Positions 33,896 to 42,334 of a DNA stretch of 46,554 nucleotides are shown here, piece by piece. The DNA is from JAXMHQ01 sp046346665 (lineage in GTDB: Bacteria; Verrucomicrobiota; Verrucomicrobiia; Limisphaerales; JAXMHQ01). The translations under genes were made by a program, and so were the position numbers. The stretch is from the NCBI GenBank assembly GCA_046346665.1, contig JAXMHQ010000038.1:1-46554 (forward strand), in the 5' to 3' direction. Under the pieces are notes generated by a model, which ran no database searches, was not told the DNA's origin, and worked only from the letters and a program-made list of their open reading frames with translations. Each line of letters starts with the position of its first letter. Positions within the stretch are counted from its first letter, which is position 1.

Positions 33896-36800
33896 ATGAC
33901 TGCATTTGCCTCACTCCGCATGCGCCTGTGTTTCCCGATCCTGCTTCTTTCCGCCGCGCTTCCCGCCGCCGCGTACACCGACCTGCCGATTTACAGCGAC
34001 AGCTTGACGAACAACTGGGATGACTGGAGCTGGAGCTGCACGCGAAATTTCAACAACACCACGCCCGTCCACAACGGGAGCCGGTCGATCAGCGTGGCGA
34101 TGACGGGCGGCTGGGCGGCGTTGTCGCTGCATCATGCCGACCTCAACACGGGCGGCTACACCAACCTGAGCTTCTGGATCCACGGCGGCAACTCGGGCGG
34201 CCAGCAGCTGCGCGTCTACGCAGAGACGTCCGCCGGCTCGCAGCCGGGGATCGATCTGCCCGCGCTGGCGGCGAACACCTGGCAGCGGATCGACCTGTCG
34301 CTCGCCGCGTTGAATGTCGCGAACGTTGCCAATCTCAACCGCTTTTCCCTGCAGGACCGGTCCGGCAGCGCGCCGCCGACGTTTTATGTCGATGACATTG
34401 TCCTGAGCGGGGGCGCCACGCCTCCGACCGCCAGCGTGATCCCGGCGCCGGGATCCACGAACCGGAACCTGATCGCGATCGAGGTGGATTTCAGCGAGGA
34501 CGTGTTGGGGGTGGATGCCTCGGACCTGCTGATCAACGGCAGCCCGGCGGCGTCGGTGACGCAATATGCGCCCTGGCAATATGTGTTCGAATTTCCGGAG
34601 CCGGCGCCGGGCACAGTGCAGGTCGCCTGGGCGGCCGGTCACGGCATCAGCGATGTCAACAGCAACGCCTTCCCGGGCGGGAGCTGGTCCTACAAGCTCG
34701 ATCCCGCTGCGCAAACCGCCCTTCCGCAAATCTCCGAGTTCATGGCGGACAACACCAAAACGCTGCGCGACGAGGACGGCGCGTATTCCGACTGGATCGA
34801 AATTTACAATCCGTCCGACTACGACATGGACCTGTCGAGGTGGTGTCTGTCGGACAACGCGACGAACACGACCGAGTGGCGGTTCCCGAGTGTGACGCTG
34901 CAGGCGCACAGTTGCCTCGTCGTGTTCGCGTCGGGCAAGGACCGCACCAACGCCACGGCCGAGTTGCACACGAATTTCAAACTGTCCGCCACCGGCGAAT
35001 ACCTGGCGCTGTCGGATCCGGCCGGGAACCCGGTGTCGGAATTCACGCCGGTGTTTCCGGCGCAATTGCCCGATGTCTCGTTCGGTCGCGACCGTGTGGC
35101 GCCGGATTCGGTCGGCTTCAACAGTGTTCCCACGCCGGGCGATCCGAACACGCCGGCGGGCTGGGGCGCGGCGCCGCCGGTGCAGTTTTCGAAGGCGGGC
35201 GGAAGCTTTATAAATCCGTTCAGCCTGCAGCTCACCACGACGACCAACAACGCGGTGATCCGTTACACGCTCGACGGCACCCTGCCGACTTCGGCGTCCG
35301 CCGCCTACTCGAGCCCGATCGCCGTGTCGGGTTCCGCGCAGGTCCGCGCCCGGGCCTTTGTCGCAGGGCTGCTCCCGGGCCCGATTCACAGCGAGAGCTA
35401 TCTCCAGGTGAACCCCAATGGGCTGAACCCGACCTCCAACCTGCCCGCGATCGTCATTTACAATTACGCCGGCGGCAGCGTCCCGGTGAACACCCGGCAA
35501 CTCGTCAACCTCGCCATTTTCGAACCCACCAACGGCATTGTCTCTCTCACCAACCCCGCCAACCTCAGCATCCGCGCCGGCATCCACATCCGCGGCTCGA
35601 GCACGCTCTATTTGCCCAAGCAAAGTTACTCGGTCGAGTTCTGGAATGACTTCGGGGATGACCAGGATTATTCCCCTCTGGGGTTGCCCCCGGAATCCGA
35701 CTGGGTCCTGTATGCCCCCAACAATTTCGAGCCTGCCCTGATTCACAACCCGCTCGCCTACCGCCTGAGCAATGAAATCGGCCGCTACGCCTCGCGCACC
35801 CGCTTCGTCGAAGTCTACATCAACACCACCGGCGGCGCCGTCTCGTCCGCCAATTACAACGGCATCTACGTCCTCGAGGAGAAAATCAAGTGGGGCGACA
35901 ACCGGGTCGACATCACCAAGGTCCGTGAGACCGACAACAACCCGACCAATGTCACCGGCGGTTACATCCTGAAGGTCGACCGGCTCGGCACGGGTGAGAC
36001 CGGGTTCTATGCCGCGGGCCAGAGCATCGTGTATGTCGATCCCTCGGAACCCGACCTCAACACGCCGCAGCGCGCGCCGCAAAAGCAGTATCTGCAAACC
36101 TACCTGGACGCGTTCGGCAACGCCCTGAACGGGTCGTCCTACCAGGATCCCACCAACGGCTTCCGCGCCTACGTCGACACGCCGTCGTGGATCGACCATC
36201 ACATTCTCAACGTCACGACGTTCAACGTTGACGCGCTGCGGTTGAGCGCGTTTTTCTATAAGGATCGCGGCGGAAAATTGTGTTTCGGACCGGTCTGGGA
36301 TTTCGACCGCACGCAGGGATCGACGGACGGCCGGGATTTCAACCCGAAGACCTGGCGTTCTCCGACGCCGGATTACGGCACGGACTTTTTCAATTACACC
36401 TGGTGGGGACGCATGTTCACCGACATCGATTTCTGGCAGCAATGGATCGATCGTTACCAGGATTTGCGGACCAGCGTTCTATCGACGAACAATATTTTTG
36501 CCGATATTGATTCGCTGGCGGCGCAGGTTCGGCAGGAACAGCCGCGCGAGGCGGCCCGGTGGCCGTCGCTGACCACGCCGCGTTCCGGGTCGTGGAGCGC
36601 GTCGGGCTACACCTGGACGTTCCCTGGCACGTACCAGGGCGAAATTGATTTCATGAAAAACTGGTACGCGCAGCGGCTGTATTTCATGGACACGAACTTC
36701 GTCGCGCGCCCGGTGTTCAACCAGTCCGGCGGCGCGATCAGCCCCGGGTTCCAGTTCACCATGTCGGGCCCGGCGGGTGCCACGCTGTATTACACGACGA

Positions 36801-38008
36801 ACGGCACTGACCCGCGCCTTCCCGGCGGCGCGCTGTCCGGCTCCGCGCTCGTTTACAGCGCGCCCGTGGTCCTGAACACCAACACCGTGATCTGCGCCCG
36901 CGCTTATATCGGAGCGCACCGCAATCTCACAGGCGCCAACAACCCGCCGCTCTCCAGCCCGTGGTCCGGCCTCACCAGCGCCAGCTTCCTCGCCGTGACC
37001 GTCCCGGTCATCACGCTCGCCCCAACCAGTCTCGAAGCCTACGTCGGCCAAACCCCGTCCTTCACCGTCCAGGCCATCGGCAGCCCGGCGCCGGTTTATC
37101 AATGGCAATTCTATGGCACGGATCTCCCCGGCCAGACCAGCACCCAACTGGTCCTGTCCGCCATCCAGGCCTCGCAGTCCGGCCCCTACTCCATCATCGT
37201 CAGCAATTCCGCCGGCGTGACCAATGCCGCCTTCACGGTCGCCGTCACCACCAAGCCCCTCCTCGCCGTCACAGAAGCCATGTCCAGCGAAGCCACCGAC
37301 GGCACGGGCTCCGCTCTCGATCACCAGGACTGGTGGGAACTCAGCAACCTCGACACGTTCCCCGTCCATCTCCGGGGCTACCGCTTCGACGACAACTCCG
37401 GCTCGCTCGCCTACGCAGTGACCCTGACCAACGACGTCGTTCTCGCCCCCGGCGAATCCATCGTGCTGGTTGAAAACATGTCCGCCTCCGCGTTCCGCAC
37501 CTGGTGGGGCCCGCAGTTTATCCCCGCCAGCGTCCAGATCCTCACCTACTCCGGGAGCGGCCTCAGCCTCGGCTCCAGCAGCGACGCCATTCACGTGTGG
37601 AACGCCGCCGCCACGAGCGACGCCGACCAGGTCGCCAGCGCCACGTTCGGTGCGGCCACCAAAGGAGTTTCATTCGGATACAACCCCGCCACCCAAACCT
37701 TCGGTGGACTCAGCGCCAACGGCGTGAACGGCGCTTTCATCGCCGCGGTCAACGGCGACATCGGGTCGCCCGGCACCCTCAGCGGCACGACGCGGTTCGG
37801 CTCGGTGATCGTCGATTCCAACGGAGCCACGATGAGTCTCACGACCCAGGCCGGGGCGAACTACCGCGTGGATTACACGACCGACCTTGCCAATGGACCG
37901 TGGTTGACCCTGACCAACATTGTCGCTTGCCCCAACCCGTTGATCGTTGTCGACCCAGAGGGCGGCACGGGTCCGGGACGATTCTACCGCGCGGTGATCG
38001 TGCCCTGA
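33896..38008 (+). CDS. Large modular exported protein with lamin-tail, CotH and chitobiase-like domains
   Basis: 1370 residues from 33896 (Met at 33920 is the alternative), with signal RLCFPILLLSAALPAAA. Order: an N-terminal carbohydrate-binding-like sandwich (IYSDSLTNNWDDWSWSC), a Big-type strand domain (IPAPGSTNRNLIAIEVDFSE), lamin-tail domain 1 (ISEFMADN ... DWIEIYNPSDYDMDLSRWCL), chitobiase-like C-terminal domain (YTLDGTLPT), then a CotH kinase-like domain at about nt 35540-36420 (IRAGIHIRGSSTLYLPKQSY, YNGIYVLEEKI, GPVWDFDRTQG). A second chitobiase-like unit (YYTTNGTDP), an Ig-like domain (YVGQTPSFTVQAIG), lamin-tail 2 and the shared C-terminal module (ANYRVDYTTDLANGPW ... RFYRAVIVP) complete it. 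CotH proteins are atypical secretory kinases; the metal-binding DxD-like Asp pair is kept in VWDFD. The role is probably cell-surface or matrix related. Confidence 0.92.
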   Translation: MTAFASLRMRLCFPILLLSAALPAAAYTDLPIYSDSLTNNWDDWSWSCTRNFNNTTPVHNGSRSISVAMTGGWAALSLHHADLNTGGYTNLSFWIHGGNSGGQQLRVYAETSAGSQPGIDLPALAANTWQRIDLSLAALNVANVANLNRFSLQDRSGSAPPTFYVDDIVLSGGATPPTASVIPAPGSTNRNLIAIEVDFSEDVLGVDASDLLINGSPAASVTQYAPWQYVFEFPEPAPGTVQVAWAAGHGISDVNSNAFPGGSWSYKLDPAAQTALPQISEFMADNTKTLRDEDGAYSDWIEIYNPSDYDMDLSRWCLSDNATNTTEWRFPSVTLQAHSCLVVFASGKDRTNATAELHTNFKLSATGEYLALSDPAGNPVSEFTPVFPAQLPDVSFGRDRVAPDSVGFNSVPTPGDPNTPAGWGAAPPVQFSKAGGSFINPFSLQLTTTTNNAVIRYTLDGTLPTSASAAYSSPIAVSGSAQVRARAFVAGLLPGPIHSESYLQVNPNGLNPTSNLPAIVIYNYAGGSVPVNTRQLVNLAIFEPTNGIVSLTNPANLSIRAGIHIRGSSTLYLPKQSYSVEFWNDFGDDQDYSPLGLPPESDWVLYAPNNFEPALIHNPLAYRLSNEIGRYASRTRFVEVYINTTGGAVSSANYNGIYVLEEKIKWGDNRVDITKVRETDNNPTNVTGGYILKVDRLGTGETGFYAAGQSIVYVDPSEPDLNTPQRAPQKQYLQTYLDAFGNALNGSSYQDPTNGFRAYVDTPSWIDHHILNVTTFNVDALRLSAFFYKDRGGKLCFGPVWDFDRTQGSTDGRDFNPKTWRSPTPDYGTDFFNYTWWGRMFTDIDFWQQWIDRYQDLRTSVLSTNNIFADIDSLAAQVRQEQPREAARWPSLTTPRSGSWSASGYTWTFPGTYQGEIDFMKNWYAQRLYFMDTNFVARPVFNQSGGAISPGFQFTMSGPAGATLYYTTNGTDPRLPGGALSGSALVYSAPVVLNTNTVICARAYIGAHRNLTGANNPPLSSPWSGLTSASFLAVTVPVITLAPTSLEAYVGQTPSFTVQAIGSPAPVYQWQFYGTDLPGQTSTQLVLSAIQASQSGPYSIIVSNSAGVTNAAFTVAVTTKPLLAVTEAMSSEATDGTGSALDHQDWWELSNLDTFPVHLRGYRFDDNSGSLAYAVTLTNDVVLAPGESIVLVENMSASAFRTWWGPQFIPASVQILTYSGSGLSLGSSSDAIHVWNAAATSDADQVASATFGAATKGVSFGYNPATQTFGGLSANGVNGAFIAAVNGDIGSPGTLSGTTRFGSVIVDSNGATMSLTTQAGANYRVDYTTDLANGPWLTLTNIVACPNPLIVVDPEGGTGPGRFYRAVIVP

Positions 38009-38034
38009 TTCCACGAGGCAGAAGGAGCAAAGCC

Positions 38035-38195
38035 GGTGGGCGAGACTCCGCCGAGCCCTCGAAACGGATTGATGGATTTTTGGATTTTTTGGATAAATGG
38101 TGGGACTGCCGCGCGGAGTCCTCCAGCAATCCACCATCCATTTATCCAACAATCCTCACGGTTCCAGCCAGGGCTCGACGGAGTCTCGCCCCACC
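38035..38195. repeat. Terminal-inverted-repeat palindromic element, copy 2
   Basis: Arms 38035-38059 and 38170-38195 are inverted repeats (ggtgggcgagactccg at the left end) with one substitution and one indel. The inner part is a second palindrome: ggattttttggataaatgg (about 38082-38100) against ccatttatccaacaatcc (about 38138-38155), around ggact/agtcc at its tip. The outer arms match those of the element at 1423-1502 although the cores differ. Both copies lie in convergent gaps. Confidence 0.85.
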
Positions 38196-38204
38196 GATAG
38201 AGCG

Positions 38205-38260
38205 TCCGCAGATTGCGCAGATTTCACAGATAATCTGTGTTAATCTGCGAAATCTGCGGA
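38205..38260. repeat. GCAGATT/AATCTGC palindrome
   Basis: Left arm 38205-38231 (tccgcagattgcgcagat...) pairs with right arm 38233-38260 (atctgtg...aaatctgcgga) over 27-28 bases with few mismatches. It ends six bases before the stop of the flavoprotein gene and, with the preceding element, fills the convergent gap. It could form a bidirectional terminator without a T-tract. Confidence 0.8.
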
Positions 38261-38265
38261 GGACT

Positions 38266-39507
38266 CTAAGACTCCGCCGCCAGGGCGCGGCCGGCGAGCC
38301 AGCCGGTGGTCCAGGCGGATTGAAAATTAAAACCGCCGGTCACGCCGTCGATGTCGAGCAATTCGCCGCCGAAATAAAGCCCGGGACACAGCCGGCTCTC
38401 CATCGTTTTGAAATCCACCTCGCCCAACCGCACCCCGCCGCAGGTGACAAATTCGTCCTGGTTCAAACTGCGCCCGTCAACCTGCAGTTCCATCCGGGTC
38501 AATCGTTCCACGAGCCCATGCTGATCGGATCGGGACAGCCCGGCCCAGCGAAGCTCGGGCGAAATGCCGGACGCGAACAGCAGCCCCTTCCACAGGCGCC
38601 CCGGCAACCCGGCCGGGGGCGAATTGGAAATCTTCCGCGCCGCCTGCCGCGATCGCAAGTTCGCGAGGTCCGATTCGAGGGCCGCGCGGGCGAGCCGGGG
38701 CAGCCAGTTGATCCGGAGTGCGAATCGGTAATTTCGTTCGTGCAAAATCCGCGCGCCCCACGCCGAGAGCCGCAGCACGGACGGCCCGCTGAATCCCTGG
38801 TGCGTGACCAGGATCGGTCCGCGCTCCTTCAACTTCGTTCCAGGCACCGCGCATTCCACATCCGGCACGCTGATCCCCGCGAGTTCCCTCAGCCAGGGAA
38901 CCGCGACGTGAAATGTGAACAGCGAGGGCACGGGCGGTTCGAGGTGGTGCCCGAGCGATTCCGCCACGCGGCCGAGCGCGGCGGACCGGCAGCCGCCCGT
39001 CGCGAGCATGAGTTTCCGGCAGGAGGCGGATTCGCCGCGGCCCAGGACCAGATCGAATCCGCCCTCGCTCCGGCGGACTGCGGATTCGACGGCGCAATTC
39101 GGGACCCATTCGACGCCGGCGCGGCGGGCGGATTCCATGAGGCAATCGACGATGCTGGCGGAGGAATCGCTGGCGGGAAACACGCGTCCGTCGGACTCGA
39201 TCTTGAGCTTCACGCCGCGCTGCTCGAACCACGCCATGGTGTCCCGCGGCTGGAATTGCCGGAACGGTCCGCGCAATGCGGCGGCGCCGCGCGGATAAAA
39301 ACCGCACAACACCTCCACGTCGAAGCAAGCGTGGGTGACGTTGCAGCGTCCGCCGCCGGAGATCCGGACCTTGGAGAGGAACTGCGGACTTTTTTCGAGG
39401 ATGCGGATACGGCAGCCGGGCGAGAGTTCGGCGGCCGTGATGGCCGCAAAAAAACCGGCGGCGCCGCCGCCCGCGATCACCACCTGTCTCTCGCCCGTCG
39501 AGCTCAA
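38266..39507 (-). CDS. HI0933/BaiN-family NAD(P)/FAD-dependent flavoprotein
   Basis: 413 residues. The start is TTG at 39507, whose last two bases are shared with the TGA of the DEAD-box gene (TTGA), implying coupling. The N-terminal Rossmann FAD site is GGGAAGFFAAITAAE, followed by the family hallmark SKVRISGGGRCNVTH. LATGG near 168-172 and the C-terminal GLYFGGELLDIDGVTGGFNFQSAWTTGWLAG are also diagnostic of the HI0933/YhiN/BaiN family. Members are cytoplasmic flavoproteins, with BaiN acting as a bile-acid 3-dehydro-reductase-related enzyme; most have no known substrate. Length is normal. Convergent with the CotH protein gene. Confidence 0.95.
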   Translation of the reverse strand: MSSTGERQVVIAGGGAAGFFAAITAAELSPGCRIRILEKSPQFLSKVRISGGGRCNVTHACFDVEVLCGFYPRGAAALRGPFRQFQPRDTMAWFEQRGVKLKIESDGRVFPASDSSASIVDCLMESARRAGVEWVPNCAVESAVRRSEGGFDLVLGRGESASCRKLMLATGGCRSAALGRVAESLGHHLEPPVPSLFTFHVAVPWLRELAGISVPDVECAVPGTKLKERGPILVTHQGFSGPSVLRLSAWGARILHERNYRFALRINWLPRLARAALESDLANLRSRQAARKISNSPPAGLPGRLWKGLLFASGISPELRWAGLSRSDQHGLVERLTRMELQVDGRSLNQDEFVTCGGVRLGEVDFKTMESRLCPGLYFGGELLDIDGVTGGFNFQSAWTTGWLAGRALAAES

Positions 39508-41333
39508 GCGACTTTGACTTTGATCTTCCTGTCCTTGATCCGCGTGCGGTTCAGCTTGGCGAGAATGGCCGCTTCATGCTCCGCTGCGACATCGAAAAAG
39601 AGATGCCGCTCCCGGATATCCACCGTCCCCACCACGCCGGCCGGCAGCCCGGTCTCCCCGTGAACGGTGTTTACCACGTCGTTAGGCACAATGCCCGCCT
39701 CTTTGCCGATGTTCATGTAAAGCCGGACCTGGCCGGCAGGCGTCGGCCGGCTGTGCTTCGGCGAATGCGGCCGCGGCGCGGCGTGCGTCGGTTCCGGTCG
39801 CGGCTCGGGTGGCGCGGGATGCGGCGGCCGGCCGGGTTGCTCCGGGCGCACCGCGGGCGCGGGGGCGTGCGGCGTGGGAACGGGCCGGGGCGGCCGCGGC
39901 TCCCAGGTCTTTCGCGGCGGACCCGACGGGCGTTCGCGATCGCGGCGCTCGAACCGGTGGCCGCGTTCGCGAGGATGTTCCGACGGCCGGTCCGCATCGC
40001 GCCGTTCCGGCGGACGCGCCGTGGCGGCGGGCGCCGAGCCCGGCCCCTCGGCTTGCAGCCGGTGCAGCAGCGCCGAGGCGATGTCGGTCGAGGAAAAACC
40101 CTCTTCCAGGAGGCGTTCGATGAGGTGATCCTGGCGTTTGTATTCGCCGCTTTGCAGGGTGGCCCGGAGCTGGTTGAGCACCACCCCGGCGCGGGCTTCC
40201 TCGACTTCACCCGCCGTCGGCGGCTTGCCCCGGATCATCCGGACCCGCGTGAAGCGCTCGATCTGCTGGATCTGGTAAACCTCCCGCCCGCTCGCGAAGG
40301 AGATCGCCCGGCCCGCCCGGCCCGCCCGGCCCGTGCGCCCGATCCGGTGAAGGTAATCCTCCACGTCATACGGCAGGTCGTAATTGAAAATCACCTGGAT
40401 GTTGTCCACGTCGATCCCCCGCGCCGCGACGTCGGTCGCCACCAGGAATTCCAGCCCGGATTTCCGGAACTTGTTCATCACCCGGTCCCGCATCATCTGC
40501 GTCATGTCGCCGTGCAGCCGGTCGGCGGAATAACCCTGCGCGTTCAAATGATCCACCAGGTCGTCCACCATCCGCTTGGTGTTGCAGAAAATGATTCCCA
40601 GCCGGAGATCGTGCAGGTCGATCAGGCGCGTGAGCAGCTCGATTTTGAATCGGCGATCGACCTCGTAATACACCTGCTCGACGGTCGGGACGGTCAGTTC
40701 CTTCTGCTCGATCCGCACCTGTTGCGCGTCCCGGGAATATTTCTCGATCAACTGCTGGATCGGCCGGGGGATGGTGGCGGAGAAAAAGACGGTCTGCCGC
40801 CCGGCGGGCGTGGCCTGGAGGATGAGTTCGATGTCGTCGCGGAAACCCATGTTCAACATCACGTCGACCTCGTCGAGAATCACCATCCTCACCGAGTCGA
40901 GCCTGAGCGTGCCGCGCCGCATGTGATCCATCACGCGGCCGGGAGTTCCGATGACGATCTGCGCCCCGTTGCGGAGTCCTTCGAACTGGCGTTCGTAGGA
41001 TTGGCCTCCGTAGATCGGCAGCGCGCGGATGCCGCGCTTGAAAAACGCGAGCTTGTGGATTTCCTCCGACACCTGGACCGCGAGTTCGCGCGTGGGGCAA
41101 AGGATCAGCACCTGCACCGCGCGCAATTGCGGGTCGGTCTTTTCGATCGCCGGAGCCGCGAACGCGGCGGTTTTGCCGGAGCCGGTGTGCGACTGGCCGA
41201 CGACATCGCGCCCTGCGAGGAGGACGGGGATGGCTTCGGCCTGGATGGGGGAGGCTTGCTCGAATCCGAGCTTGTCGATGGCCTTCAGCAATTCCGGCGA
41301 AAGGCCCAGTTCAGAGAATAACCTGGTGGTCAC
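39504..41333 (-). CDS. DEAD-box RNA helicase with DbpA-type RNA-binding domain (CsdA/DeaD-like)
   Basis: 609 residues starting at GTG 41333 with a GGGGG ribosome site four bases upstream. Q-motif FEQASPIQ, motif I SHTGSGKT (48-55), Ia PTRELA, Ib TPGR, motif II D154-E-V-D157 (DEVD instead of DEAD), motif III SAT, and motif VI HRIGRTGRAGR are present. The Arg/Pro/Glu-rich linker (about 445-535) has RGG-like basic character, followed by a DbpA C-terminal RNA-binding domain (RLYMNIGKEAGIVPNDVVN ... IKDRKIKVKVA). CsdA-type helicases unwind RNA for ribosome assembly and mRNA decay, often cold-induced. The flavoprotein follows with a four-base overlap. A long + strand open frame opposite this gene is a composition shadow. 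Confidence 0.95.
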   Translation of the reverse strand: MTTRLFSELGLSPELLKAIDKLGFEQASPIQAEAIPVLLAGRDVVGQSHTGSGKTAAFAAPAIEKTDPQLRAVQVLILCPTRELAVQVSEEIHKLAFFKRGIRALPIYGGQSYERQFEGLRNGAQIVIGTPGRVMDHMRRGTLRLDSVRMVILDEVDVMLNMGFRDDIELILQATPAGRQTVFFSATIPRPIQQLIEKYSRDAQQVRIEQKELTVPTVEQVYYEVDRRFKIELLTRLIDLHDLRLGIIFCNTKRMVDDLVDHLNAQGYSADRLHGDMTQMMRDRVMNKFRKSGLEFLVATDVAARGIDVDNIQVIFNYDLPYDVEDYLHRIGRTGRAGRAGRAISFASGREVYQIQQIERFTRVRMIRGKPPTAGEVEEARAGVVLNQLRATLQSGEYKRQDHLIERLLEEGFSSTDIASALLHRLQAEGPGSAPAATARPPERRDADRPSEHPRERGHRFERRDRERPSGPPRKTWEPRPPRPVPTPHAPAPAVRPEQPGRPPHPAPPEPRPEPTHAAPRPHSPKHSRPTPAGQVRLYMNIGKEAGIVPNDVVNTVHGETGLPAGVVGTVDIRERHLFFDVAAEHEAAILAKLNRTRIKDRKIKVKVA

Positions 41334-41375
41334 AAGCCCCCAGTATAGACAACCGGGGACCGTTTACGAGTGAAA

Positions 41376-41406
41376 GAGTTTGGGAGTTTAGGAGTTTAAG
41401 AGTTGG
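41376..41406 (+). repeat. Stop-proximal AGTTTRRGAG repeat, copy 4 (reverse relative to DoxX gene)
   Basis: Reads gagtttgggagtttagg then agtttaagagttgg on the + strand and lies a few bases beyond the stop of the minus-strand DoxX gene. Unlike the other copies it is antisense to the adjacent gene; with copy 5 it forms an inverted pair around DoxX. Confidence 0.75.
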
Positions 41407-41413
41407 CCTGGGC

Positions 41414-41830
41414 TCAGCCGGGGCGGACGCGCCAGTGGAGCATGGGCTTGAAAGCGCTGCGGTAAGCCCACGCCAGGTAGAGCTCACACACGGCCACGAT
41501 GCCGGCGATCACCATGCCGGACGGCGCGAGAAACACATGGAACGTGACGATCCCGACAATGATCGGCGCGATCAGCGCCAGCGCCAGCGGGACAAACAGG
41601 TTCAACACCAGCAACACCCCCACCAGCAGTTGCGTCCCCATCACGAGCGGCATCATGTAACCGGTGTTCATCAGCGCCGTGGCGAAATCCATCGCCCGAG
41701 CCGGCATCGCCTCCTTCGGCTGCGGGATGAAATGCAAAAAGCCGTTCAACCCGAACACGACAAACATCAGCCCCATCAGGAGCCGCACGATCATGCACAA
41801 TTTGGATCCTTTTCCCGCTTTCGTTTCCAT
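41414..41830 (-). CDS. DoxX-family membrane protein
   Basis: 138 residues, four transmembrane helices at about 13-33, 49-71, 74-96 and 104-125, after a short basic N-terminus. The segment RLLMGLMFVVFGLNGFLHFIP with PARAMDFATALMNTGYMMPLVMGTQLLVGVLLVLNLFVPLAL is the usual DoxX signature. DoxX-like proteins are small inner-membrane proteins linked to quinone or thiosulfate redox and stress in some bacteria; the role here is unknown. It is flanked on both sides by inverted copies of the AGTTTRRGAG repeat, which could mean it was inserted as a cassette between the VOC and helicase genes. Confidence 0.92.
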   Translation of the reverse strand: METKAGKGSKLCMIVRLLMGLMFVVFGLNGFLHFIPQPKEAMPARAMDFATALMNTGYMMPLVMGTQLLVGVLLVLNLFVPLALALIAPIIVGIVTFHVFLAPSGMVIAGIVAVCELYLAWAYRSAFKPMLHWRVRPG

Positions 41831-41853
41831 AACAGGTTGTTTCGTTGTTTAAT

Positions 41854-41893
41854 CTTAAACTCCCAAACTCTTATACTCCTAAACTCTCAAACT
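41854..41893 (-). repeat. Stop-proximal AGTTTRRGAG repeat, copy 5
   Basis: On the minus strand the TGA of the VOC gene is embedded in the start of the repeat: agtttgagagtttagg, agtataagagtttggg, agtttaag. Same orientation as the VOC gene, inverted relative to copy 4. Confidence 0.75.
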
Positions 41894-42303
41894 GGCCTGG
41901 CCTGCACAATCACCATCCAGCCCACTCCAAACCGGTCCTCCACCATGCCGAATCGGGGCGAGAAAAAAGTCTTCGACAGCGGCATCTCCACTTTCCCGCC
42001 CTCGGACAGCGCGCCGAAAATCCGGTCGGCCTCGGCCTCGTCCGCCGCGGTCACCGACAGCGCGAACCCGCCGAACTCCGGTTTGCCGCCGCAGCGGCCG
42101 TCGGACGCCATCACGTTGCTGCCGGCAATCTGCAGGGTGGCATGCATGATCTTGTCGCCGGCGCCCGGAGGCATCGTCGAAGTGTCGGGAGATTCCTTGA
42201 ATCGCATCATGAACAGGAGCTCCGCCCCCAGCGCGCGCCGGTAAAATTCAATCGCTTCCTCGCACCGGCCGTCGAAGAACAGGTAAGGTTGGATGTTGGT
42301 CAT
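41887..42303 (-). CDS. VOC-superfamily (PhnB-like) protein
   Basis: 138 residues from the ATG at 42303. The N-terminal IQPYLFFDGRCEEAIEFYRRALGAELLFMMRFKE and the C-terminal PLSKTFFSPRFGMVEDRFGVGWMVI are those of the PhnB/3-demethylubiquinone-9 3-methyltransferase-like branch of the vicinal oxygen chelate fold. These small cytoplasmic proteins lack a fixed activity across the family; many are of unknown substrate. It lies 31 bases after the MoaD-like gene and 56 bases before DoxX, so the four genes from the BNR protein to DoxX are probably one transcript. Its stop codon lies inside a dispersed repeat. Confidence 0.93.
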   Translation of the reverse strand: MTNIQPYLFFDGRCEEAIEFYRRALGAELLFMMRFKESPDTSTMPPGAGDKIMHATLQIAGSNVMASDGRCGGKPEFGGFALSVTAADEAEADRIFGALSEGGKVEMPLSKTFFSPRFGMVEDRFGVGWMVIVQARPV

Positions 42304-42334
42304 AGGTTCTCTCGCCCGCATTTGTTTTCGCCGC

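Noticed and set aside
33911..36442. 843-residue open frame on the minus strand opposite the CotH protein
   Set aside because: Arg/Val/Gly-rich mirror of the real gene without domains or a sensible start.
37504..39663. 719-residue + strand frame running across the end of the CotH gene, the repeats and the flavoprotein gene
   Set aside because: It crosses two well-supported genes in wrong frames and translates palindromic elements.
39576..41321. Very long open frame on the + strand opposite the DEAD-box helicase gene
   Set aside because: It is Arg/Asp/His/Val-rich with no domain, lies wholly opposite a gene with all helicase motifs, and such mirror frames are expected at this GC content.
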